The position numbers were made by a program, and so were the translations under genes. Positions 1-6,479 of a DNA stretch of 64,000 nt are shown here, piece after piece. The notes below the pieces were generated by a model that did no database searches, had not been told where the DNA came from, and worked only from the letters and a program-made list of their open reading frames with translations. Position 1 is the stretch's first letter. Each line of letters begins with the position of its first letter. Origin of the DNA: EB88 sp965199135 (GTDB taxonomy: Bacteria; Acidobacteriota; Terriglobia; Terriglobales; Acidobacteriaceae); assembly GCA_965199135.1 (NCBI GenBank), contig OZ240685.1, positions 248,001 through 312,000 of the forward strand, read 5' to 3'.

Positions 1-1
1 C

Positions 2-1069
2 TCCTACGACGAGAAGCGCACCAATACCGTGCTGCGTGTCTCGTATGCCCGCACGCTGGAAACACCCTTCAACGAAAACCTCGTGCTCTCAAGCATCGGC
101 TGCGGCGACGCAGTGCTCAATCCCCTCCTGGCCTGCGCCCCTGGCGTCACCAACACGGTCGAGCAGCCTGGCTTCCGCAACGAGTTCCACGCAGGCCTGA
201 CGCAGTCGCTCGGCAGCCATTTCGTGGTGACGGGCGAGTACATCTGGAAGTACACGCATAATGCCTTCGACTTCAGCGTGCTCGGCAACACGCCGATCAC
301 CTTTCCCATCGACTGGCATAACTCCAAGATCCCGGGCTACGCGATTCGTGCGGACCTCCTGGACATTCACAACCTCTCGGCCTACGTCTCGCTCTCGTCG
401 GTTGCGGCACGCTTCTTCAATCCGCAGGAGGCAGGCGCCGGCGCGACGGTTGGCACGGGCACCGGCACACTGCCCTTCCGCATCGACCATGACGAGACGT
501 TCAACCAGACCACGCACCTCCAGTACCAGCTTCCGGATCACCTGCTTCCCGGTCACTTCGTTCCCTGGATGGGCTTCAACTGGCGCTATGACAGCGGTCT
601 CGTTGCCGGCTCCGTGCCCTGCTACAACGACATCCCCGGCGCGAACAGTGGTTGCGGAGGCACGTCCATCGCCGGTGCGAATGGTCAGCAATACATCGAC
701 CTGAGCGGCCTCACCGCGGATGAGGAGTTCGAAGCAGGCCTGGTCTGCAATGGCCAGAAGGCTACCCCGACGCAGGGTCTGCCGAATGAGTGCCTCGCCA
801 CGCAGCTCACCTCAAACCTCGTCAAGATCCCCGCAGCAAACACGGAGAATGACGACAAGAACCCGCCCCGCATCGCTCCTCGCAATGTCTTCGATCTGTC
901 TGTCGGCGACGATGATCTCTTTCATGGCGATCGCTACAAGTGGAGCCTGCAGTTGACCGGCGTCAACATCGCCAACAACTACGCGCTCTATAACTTCCTC
1001 TCCACCTTCAGCGGCACACACTACCTCACGCCCCGCGCACTGACGGGCGAGATCGGCTTCCACTTCTAA
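2..1069 (+). CDS. TonB-dependent receptor, C-terminal part (5' end outside window)
   Basis: The reading frame is already open at the left edge, so only the last 355 residues are visible. They look like the beta-barrel of an outer-membrane receptor: alternating polar/aromatic strands, long loops rich in Asn, Gly and Ser, and a terminal strand ending GEIGFHF with a final Phe, the usual outer-membrane assembly signal. Phrases such as NVFDLSVGDDDLF and the NNYALYNF strand resemble the acidobacterial Oar-like receptors. The plug domain and signal peptide lie upstream and cannot be judged. The substrate is unknown. The gene ends at a shared terminator facing a leftward operon. Confidence 0.75.
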   Translation, partial: SYDEKRTNTVLRVSYARTLETPFNENLVLSSIGCGDAVLNPLLACAPGVTNTVEQPGFRNEFHAGLTQSLGSHFVVTGEYIWKYTHNAFDFSVLGNTPITFPIDWHNSKIPGYAIRADLLDIHNLSAYVSLSSVAARFFNPQEAGAGATVGTGTGTLPFRIDHDETFNQTTHLQYQLPDHLLPGHFVPWMGFNWRYDSGLVAGSVPCYNDIPGANSGCGGTSIAGANGQQYIDLSGLTADEEFEAGLVCNGQKATPTQGLPNECLATQLTSNLVKIPAANTENDDKNPPRIAPRNVFDLSVGDDDLFHGDRYKWSLQLTGVNIANNYALYNFLSTFSGTHYLTPRALTGEIGFHF

Positions 1070-1074
1070 ACCGG

Positions 1075-1104
1075 GTCATCCTGAGCGAAGCGAAGGATCT
1101 GCGG
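1075..1104 (+). repeat. Dispersed 30-bp repeat, copy 1
   Basis: A 30-bp sequence starting GTCATCCTGAGCGAAGC and ending AAGGATCTGCGG, six bases after the receptor stop codon. A second copy lies inverted at 46475-46504 and matches 27 of 30 positions. It is outside coding sequence in both places. It is probably a small dispersed intergenic element; its function is unknown. Confidence 0.6.
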
Positions 1105-1136
1105 TTCGGGCCACTAGGGCAAAACGAAGCACAACC

Positions 1137-1176
1137 AAGAAGGGCGCCTCCACGGTATTCGGAGGCGCCCATTCTT
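1137..1176. terminator. Bidirectional intrinsic terminator
   Basis: Perfect inverted repeat GGGCGCCTCC (1142-1151) and GGAGGCGCCC (1161-1170) with a 9-base loop, flanked by AAGAA on the left and ATTCTT on the right, so either strand gives a GC-rich stem followed by a short U-rich tail. It sits between two converging genes. Confidence 0.7.
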
Positions 1177-1197
1177 CGTTCCCAATCCGTTGACGAC

Positions 1198-1800
1198 CTA
1201 GCGACCGCCGCTTGGCCACTCATTCACCACAACATCCAGATCGTTCAGCATCGCCATCACTGCCTCGAGATTGCGACGCATCTGCGGACGCTCGCGCTTC
1301 GCGGTCGCGGGGTCTTCCTGCACTGCGACCACGCGGCCATACTGCCAGCTGTCTTCCGGCAGGGCGGCGAGCGCCTCGGGCAGGTCGATCAGTCGCAGCG
1401 TCATCTCCTGCTTCCTGGCGCCAAAGGGATGCAGCTTCTGCTGCGGCAACACACCATTCGGCAGGGCAGTCGGAGCGGTCGTTCCATTTGCCGGAAGCAC
1501 CATGCGGAGCGTCACGGTCCGGCGCCCCACGATCAGAAAGGGATTGCTCCACGCCTCGGCCGTATGCACCTGCAGATAACGCGCCTTGGCTGGTGGTGGC
1601 AGCTGCGCCAGCTGCCCTTCAGCCGCCTGGATTCCCCGGCGCGCCGCCGCGGCGTCATCGGCCTGCTGCTGGCGGGTCGCAGCCGCCTGCGCGGCCGCTG
1701 CCTTGTCTGCCTCGGAGGCATGCTCCGTGCAGCCGGAAAGCAGCAGCGTCCCAAGCACCAGCCCCAGGGGCAACCGTGTGCCCGTCATCGTCCACCTCAT
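1198..1800 (-). CDS. Putative lipoprotein of unknown function
   Basis: 200 residues. It starts with an export signal (basic start, hydrophobic LGLVLGTLLL) ending in the lipobox LLSGC at about residues 20-24, so it should be lipid-anchored after cleavage before Cys. The next 45 residues are Ala/Gln-rich and likely helical or coiled. The rest contains a globular part with several Trp and aromatic residues that I do not recognise. The start codon overlaps the nusB stop codon (ATGA at 1797-1800), so it is the last gene of a ribH-nusB operon and is probably translationally coupled. A second Met at residue 5 is an alternative start that keeps the signal. No function can be assigned. Confidence 0.7.
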   Translation of the reverse strand: MRWTMTGTRLPLGLVLGTLLLSGCTEHASEADKAAAAQAAATRQQQADDAAAARRGIQAAEGQLAQLPPPAKARYLQVHTAEAWSNPFLIVGRRTVTLRMVLPANGTTAPTALPNGVLPQQKLHPFGARKQEMTLRLIDLPEALAALPEDSWQYGRVVAVQEDPATAKRERPQMRRNLEAVMAMLNDLDVVVNEWPSGGR

Positions 1801-2249
1801 CCGCGCCGCCGCTCGGCAGGCTGCCAGGGTTCGCGACGGGAACGCGCCACCGCGTCAAGCACACCATTCAAGAAGTTGATCGACTCGGGGGCCGAGTAGC
1901 GCTTCGCAATCTCGAGCGCTTCGTTGATCACGATCGGGGCCGGCGTCGCAGAGAAGCCCAGCATCTCCGCAATCGCCATCCGCAGCACGCTCCGGTCCAC
2001 CGCCGGCATCCGTTCCATGCGCCAGTTCTGCGCATGCTTCGTGATCAGCTCACCGATCTCTTCTTCCTTCACATTCGCGACCCGGTACAGGTCCTCGGCA
2101 AACCCACGCACATCGGGCTCGACGACATCGCGCGCATCCCAGAAGCTCCTGCGCACCTGCTCCGGCGTCTGCTTGCCTACGTCGCCCTGGAAGAGCATCT
2201 GCATGGCAAGCTCACGGCTCTTGCGGCGTTTTCCCGCGGGGGCGCTCAC
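1797..2249 (-). CDS. nusB: Transcription antitermination protein NusB
   Basis: 150 residues, normal family length. NusB is an all-helical RNA-binding protein that works with NusE (S10) at boxA sites in rRNA antitermination. Recognisable parts are the N-terminal KRRKSRELAMQMLFQ helix, the central MERMPAVDRSVLRMAIAE segment, and the C-terminal INEALEIAKRYS and FLNGVLDAVA motifs typical of the family. It overlaps the ribH stop by four bases (ATGA at 2246-2249) and the following lipoprotein start by four bases. The ribH-nusB order is common in bacteria. Confidence 0.95.
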   Translation of the reverse strand: MSAPAGKRRKSRELAMQMLFQGDVGKQTPEQVRRSFWDARDVVEPDVRGFAEDLYRVANVKEEEIGELITKHAQNWRMERMPAVDRSVLRMAIAEMLGFSATPAPIVINEALEIAKRYSAPESINFLNGVLDAVARSRREPWQPAERRRG

Positions 2250-3121
2250 TGGGCACTCCCGGACGCGATCTTGCGCTTCAATGACACCATCTCGATTGCA
2301 GCCGAAGCCGCTTCAAATCCCTTGTTCCCGGCTTTCAGGCCTGCACGGTCGAGCGCCTGCTCGAGCGTCTCGCAGGTCAGCACACCAAAGGCATGCGGAA
2401 CCCCGGTCTCCTGCTGCGACTGCCCGATGCCCCGCGACACCTCGTTGTAGATAGCTTCGTAATGCGCCGTTTCGCCACGCAGGAGCACACCCAGTGTCAC
2501 GATCCCGTCGATGCGGCCCGTCTCCGCGAGCGTCCGCGCGGCATCCGGGATCTCCCACGCACCAGGGACGCGCACGATCTCGATCTGGTCCCGCTTCGCG
2601 CCCGAGCGCAGGAGGCAATCCAGCGACCCCTGCAGGAGCCGGTCGGTGATCACGGCATTCCAGCGGGCAACCACGATCGCAAAACGCATGCCGGTGGCAA
2701 CGAGGTCGCCCTCGATTGCAGCAGGCTTGCCACGCAACGGCTCCGCCCACTCCCAAAAGGCAATCCTTGTCCCCGCAACTGGTTCTGCCGTGAAGAGCTC
2801 GGACTTCCAGTCGGTCGGCGCGATCGCTGAGAGCGTCGACAGAAGGCTCGCCTCGTCGACGCCCTCGCCGCGGAACCATGCCTCGGCGGCATCGCGCACC
2901 GCGCCAAGCGCGGTGGTCTCGATCAGGAGGTCTGCAGGTGCGGGGTTGGTGCCGTCGATCCACTCGATTGCGGCGAACGGGGCGCGAAAACTGCTGCCGC
3001 GGGAACCATCGCGTTCCCAGCTGGCACCCGGCTCAAAACCTAGTGCGGAAAAGAAGCTTTGCAGCTTGCGATAGACTGCGGGCGTGCTCGCCGAACGCAG
3101 GAGAGTGAGCCCCTTGATCAT
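2246..3121 (-). CDS. ribH: 6,7-dimethyl-8-ribityllumazine synthase with N-terminal VOC-like domain
   Basis: 291 residues from the Met at 3121, about twice the usual length. Residues about 134-291 are a complete lumazine synthase: FAIVVARWN, VRVPGAWEIP, the RGETAHYE phosphate/catalytic-His motif, FGVLTCETLEQA and AGNKGFEAA. This enzyme condenses the ribityl-diaminopyrimidine with dihydroxybutanone phosphate in riboflavin synthesis. Residues 1-130 are an additional domain beginning IKGLTLLRSAS and ending GTRIAFWEW, which resembles a glyoxalase/VOC module; the metal-ligand pattern is not obvious, so it may be structural. An upstream Met at 3166 or 3181 would add 15-20 residues. First gene of the ribH-nusB-lipoprotein operon. 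Confidence 0.88.
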   Translation of the reverse strand: MIKGLTLLRSASTPAVYRKLQSFFSALGFEPGASWERDGSRGSSFRAPFAAIEWIDGTNPAPADLLIETTALGAVRDAAEAWFRGEGVDEASLLSTLSAIAPTDWKSELFTAEPVAGTRIAFWEWAEPLRGKPAAIEGDLVATGMRFAIVVARWNAVITDRLLQGSLDCLLRSGAKRDQIEIVRVPGAWEIPDAARTLAETGRIDGIVTLGVLLRGETAHYEAIYNEVSRGIGQSQQETGVPHAFGVLTCETLEQALDRAGLKAGNKGFEAASAAIEMVSLKRKIASGSAQ

Positions 3122-3238
3122 CCTTCCAAGATAACAGGGGCTCGCCGCAAAGACCCTGGATGCCATGTGCCGCGACGGCACTCCCAGTGCCCCGGTTTAC
3201 TCGCGGAGTCTTTCCCTTTCACGGTAAGCTCAGGGCAT

Positions 3239-4177
3239 ATGTTTGGGGACCTCCTCCAGGATCTTCGACGCGCGCTTTGGAAGGCTTTCGGCCACAATGC
3301 CTTCACTATCGCCAAAGCAGCCGCCTATTCGGAGCTTCTGAGCCTGTTTCCTGCTCTCCTGGTCATCGCCACCCTGCTTTCTGCTGCGCCGGCGAGCGAG
3401 GCCGTCCGCTCCGACATCCACACCCTTCTTTCCGATCTCCTGCCGCCGGACACCATGAACCTGGCCCAGGGCTATTTCGCCCCGACATCGGCGCGCTCGC
3501 ACCGGCTCGTCATCTCGGCCTGCATTGTGGCGGTGGCCGCTGCCATGGGTGTCATGCTTTCGCTCATGGAAGGCTTCCGTCGCGCCTACCGGTTGCCGCG
3601 TGGGCAGTTCGGTTTCTGGAAGGAGCGACTGGTCGCCCTCCTGCTGATTCCCTCCACGCTCCTGCCCATGCTTGGCGCGACAGCCTTCGTGGTCTTCGGC
3701 CACCAGATCGAGCAGTGGATGGTCTCGAACGCCGATCATGAGCTGCGATCCTATGTGCTGCTCGGCTGGCGTGGCGTGCGCTGGATGATCGCGTTGATCA
3801 CAAGTGTGGCCGTACTGCAGGTTATCTTTCACTTCAGCACCGCGGTGCGACCACCATGGCTGCGGACCGTGCCCGGCGCCTTGCTTGCCACCAGTATGTG
3901 GTTTGGTTCTACGATGGCCTACGGATGGTACGTCACCCGCTTTGCCGACTACTCCCGCGTCTATGGCTCGTTGGGTGCAGGCATCGCGACCATGGTCTGG
4001 TTATATTTCGTCTCAGTCGCCGCCCTGCTGGGCGCTGAGTTCAACGCCCAGGTCTACCCGCTCTGGGATGAGCAGGCCGCATCGAGCCTGGCCCAAGATG
4101 ATGTTTTGGAATACCCGGATTGCACTCCGGAGCTTGCCCGACGTAACGGAGCACCAGCGGGCATGGCCGGACATTAG
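3239..4177 (+). CDS. YihY/BrkB-family inner membrane protein
   Basis: 312 residues with about six hydrophobic segments. Family marks are the amphipathic start (RALWKAFGHNAFTIAKAAAYSEL), a first membrane span at LFPALLVIATLL, the RAYRLPRGQFGFWKERLVALLL linker and the C-terminal GSLGAGIATMVWLYFVS segment, followed by LGAEFNAQ. The family was once labelled ribonuclease BN, which is now known to be wrong; the real role is unclear. The ATG at 3239 was chosen because the frame upstream has no membrane or domain character. It is divergent from ribH and precedes pyk by 18 bases, so it may share a transcript with it. Confidence 0.85.
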   Translation: MFGDLLQDLRRALWKAFGHNAFTIAKAAAYSELLSLFPALLVIATLLSAAPASEAVRSDIHTLLSDLLPPDTMNLAQGYFAPTSARSHRLVISACIVAVAAAMGVMLSLMEGFRRAYRLPRGQFGFWKERLVALLLIPSTLLPMLGATAFVVFGHQIEQWMVSNADHELRSYVLLGWRGVRWMIALITSVAVLQVIFHFSTAVRPPWLRTVPGALLATSMWFGSTMAYGWYVTRFADYSRVYGSLGAGIATMVWLYFVSVAALLGAEFNAQVYPLWDEQAASSLAQDDVLEYPDCTPELARRNGAPAGMAGH

Positions 4178-4195
4178 AGAAATGCGAGGAACCAC

Positions 4196-5740
4196 ATGAG
4201 TGGATTTGGAATTGGCACGAACGCCCTGGGGACCGTGCCCGCCGGCAATGATCTGTTTACCGCGGCGGGCGTCCTGCGCCGCGCCAAAATCGTAGCCACC
4301 CTCGGCCCTGCTTCGAACACCGAAGCGACCTTCCGTGCACTGGTACGTGCCGGCCTCGATGTCGCCCGGCTCAACTTCTCCCACGGCGACCACCAGGACA
4401 AACTTCGCCTCATCGAGATGATCCGCAAGGTAGCCGAAGAAGAGCAGAAGCCGATCTGCATCCTTGCCGACCTCCAGGGACCCAAGATCCGCACCGGCAA
4501 GCTGGTCGACCACGTTCCCGTCCTGCTTGAAGCCGGTCAGACCCTGACCATCACCCCGCGCGACATCCCCGGCACCAGGGACCTCATCGCGACCACCTTC
4601 ACCACGCTCGCCGAGAATCTCGAACCGGGCGCCCGCATCCTGCTCTCCGATGGCTTGATCGAGCTCCACGTCATCCGCATCATCGGCGAAGACATCGAGT
4701 GCGCCGTGATCAACGGCGGCCTGCTGGGCGAAAACAAGGGCATCAACCTCCCTGGGATCGCAGCCAAGGTTCCTTCGCTGACCGAAAAGGACGCGATCGA
4801 CCTCGACTTCGTCATGGCTGTCGGCGTCGATGCAATCGCTCTTTCCTTCGTCCGCAATGCTGATGACGTCCGCCTGGTGAAGGACCGCATCCAGGCCGCG
4901 GGTGCGGATACCTGGATCATCGCCAAGCTCGAGAAGCCGCAGGCGATCGAAAATGTGGACGAGATCCTCGAGATCGCCGATGGCGTGATGGTCGCGCGTG
5001 GCGACCTCGGCGTCGAGGTGCCGCCCGAGAAGGTTCCGGCGATGCAGAAACTCATCATTCGCCGCGCCGCCGAGTACCGCAAGCCCGTCATCACCGCTAC
5101 GCAGATGCTTGAATCGATGATCGACAACCCACGTCCCACCCGCGCCGAGGCCTCTGACGTCGCCAACGCGGTCTATGACGGCACCGACGCCGTGATGCTT
5201 TCGGCCGAGAGCGCTGCCGGGAAATACCCGGTCGAAGCCGTCAAGATGATGGCCAAAATCGTGCTCGAAACCGAGGAGCAGATGCGCGAAATTCCGTCGA
5301 ACCTCACTGCGCGTGTCCGCGGTCACGCCATGACGGTTCCCGAGTCCATCTGCGAGTCAATGGCGCATGCCTGCAACGACCTCGACATCAAGGCCATTGC
5401 GGTCTTCACCGAGACCGGCAGCACCGCCCGCCTGCTCTCGAAGCGCCTCCCCAAACCGCCCATCTGCGCACTCTCCTCGACGCCCTCCGTGCTGCGCCGC
5501 ATGAGCCTCCTGCGCGGCGTCTTCCCGATCGCCTGCGGCAAGGCCGCCACCACCGAGCGCATGATCGAGACGGTGGAGGACGCGCTTGAAAAGAGCCGCT
5601 TCGCCCGCCGCGGCGACATCGTCGGCATCGTCGCCGGGACCCGCACCAACTCCGGCTCCACCAACTTCATGCGCATGCACGTGCTCGGCGACCTCGTGGA
5701 AACACCAGCCCCCCAGAAGCGCGAAGAGGCCCACGTCTAG
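4196..5740 (+). CDS. pyk: Pyruvate kinase
   Basis: 514 residues. Catalyses phosphoenolpyruvate plus ADP to pyruvate plus ATP, the last step of glycolysis. Motifs: KIVATLGPAS near the start, LNFSHGDH, LADLQGPKIRTG, FVMAVGVDAIALSF, the lysine-containing IAKLEKPQA, MVARGDLGVEV and the signature ITATQMLESM, then the C-terminal allosteric domain with VFTETGSTARLLSKRLP. The start is preceded by GAGGA at good spacing. The 16-17 residue N-terminal extension before the first strand is slightly longer than usual. It is followed by a strong hairpin that probably ends the transcript. Confidence 0.97.
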   Translation: MSGFGIGTNALGTVPAGNDLFTAAGVLRRAKIVATLGPASNTEATFRALVRAGLDVARLNFSHGDHQDKLRLIEMIRKVAEEEQKPICILADLQGPKIRTGKLVDHVPVLLEAGQTLTITPRDIPGTRDLIATTFTTLAENLEPGARILLSDGLIELHVIRIIGEDIECAVINGGLLGENKGINLPGIAAKVPSLTEKDAIDLDFVMAVGVDAIALSFVRNADDVRLVKDRIQAAGADTWIIAKLEKPQAIENVDEILEIADGVMVARGDLGVEVPPEKVPAMQKLIIRRAAEYRKPVITATQMLESMIDNPRPTRAEASDVANAVYDGTDAVMLSAESAAGKYPVEAVKMMAKIVLETEEQMREIPSNLTARVRGHAMTVPESICESMAHACNDLDIKAIAVFTETGSTARLLSKRLPKPPICALSSTPSVLRRMSLLRGVFPIACGKAATTERMIETVEDALEKSRFARRGDIVGIVAGTRTNSGSTNFMRMHVLGDLVETPAPQKREEAHV

Positions 5741-5790
5741 CCGTTCGCTCGCCACAGCCAGCCGTCAGCCCGAAAAAGAAGGGTGCGCGC

Positions 5791-5837
5791 GCGAGGGTGC
5801 CCCACATCTTGCTTCTGCGGATGTGGGGCACCCTCGC
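5791..5837. terminator. 18-bp perfect hairpin downstream of pyk
   Basis: GCGAGGGTGCCCCACATC (5791-5808) is followed after 11 bases by its exact reverse complement (5820-5837). There is no T-run, so it may be a terminator that needs help, an mRNA-stabilising 3' end, or a member of a dispersed palindromic repeat family; the GGTGCCCCAC core looks like a repeat unit rather than random sequence. Confidence 0.6.
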
Positions 5838-5910
5838 CGCTTTGATACAACAAACAGTCCACTCCGGTTCCCCCGCGAAAGATCGTGCAAGCGGGACGTA
5901 TGATCCCCGC

Positions 5911-6048
5911 ATGGCAACCGCTACCCTCCCACGCACCTGTACCAGCCCGGCACTTCCAGGCTGGGCATGGCCGGTCATCGGCCTCGTCGCCGGATCCCTG
6001 CTGGTCGTCGTCGTGCACGGCACCTGCTTTCTCGACCCGAACTGCTAA
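5911..6048 (+). CDS. Possible small single-span membrane protein
   Basis: A 45-residue frame from an ATG at 5911: a short polar start, then one hydrophobic span (WPVIGLVAGSLLVVVVHG) and a short tail ending FLDPNC. It sits in the 300-base gap between pyk and the DUF2834 gene and overlaps the stop of the latter by four bases tail to tail. No clear ribosome binding site and no recognised family, so it may be chance; the well-formed membrane span is the only support. Apart from this frame and the hairpin I see nothing in the gap. Confidence 0.3.
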   Translation: MATATLPRTCTSPALPGWAWPVIGLVAGSLLVVVVHGTCFLDPNC

Positions 6049-6368
6049 AGCCCGCCGGTCTCGGCTGGCGCAAGCTCCCGCAAGAACAGGAGCAACGGCA
6101 GCCCTGCGGAGACACCGACCCCCACCGTAAGCACGATCGGCAGCCACCATAGCCGGACGCGGCCCCGCTCGGCCCGCGCCATCGTGATCACCACCACCGC
6201 CGTGATCACGAGATCGATGGCGAAGAACGAGCTGATTCGGCTGGCAAACAGCTCCTGCGTGAAGAGCGGCAGGTCCATGCCATGGCCGCGCACCCAGGGC
6301 ACAAACTGGGTCATCGGCAGCACACACCCAAGAACGAACAGCACGAGATACAGCCATCGGCGATGCAT
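6045..6368 (-). CDS. DUF2834-family membrane protein
   Basis: 107 residues with three hydrophobic spans: YLVLFVLGCVLPMTQFVPW, then ISSFFAIDLVITAVVVITM and LWWLPIVLTVGVGVSAGLP. The pattern of a first span, an HGMDLPLFTQELFA loop, an F-x-DL span, a basic loop ending RLWWLPI, and a final LPLLLFLRE tail matches the DUF2834 family of small integral membrane proteins of unknown role. The first Met overlaps a tandem-repeat tract in the divergent region facing mutL; a Met ten codons upstream is also possible. Confidence 0.75.
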   Translation of the reverse strand: MHRRWLYLVLFVLGCVLPMTQFVPWVRGHGMDLPLFTQELFASRISSFFAIDLVITAVVVITMARAERGRVRLWWLPIVLTVGVGVSAGLPLLLFLRELAPAETGGL

Positions 6369-6410
6369 GCGGCCATTATGCGGCCTCTGTGCGGACATTG
6401 TGCGGCCAGT
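6367..6410. repeat. Four tandem 11-bp repeats in the divergent DUF2834/mutL region
   Basis: Four consecutive 11-bp units, consensus [AG]TGCGG[CA]C at their core: 6367-6377, 6378-6388, 6389-6399 and 6400-6410. An 11-bp period is near one DNA turn, so all units face the same side of the helix. The first unit includes the start codon of the leftward gene; the last ends 69 bases before the mutL ATG. It may be an operator array or simple slippage. Confidence 0.6.
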
Positions 6411-6479
6411 CGCCTTCCAGAGCTCAGGGAAAAGCGCAACCTGTCGGAGTCCGCGGCCGTGTTCCAGTAAACTCGCCCC

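Noticed and set aside
4013..5326. Long minus-strand frame of 437 codons opposite pyruvate kinase
   Set aside because: Antisense to a highly conserved gene; its sequence is rich in Asp/His/Gly with no recognisable domain, as expected for GC-rich mirror frames.
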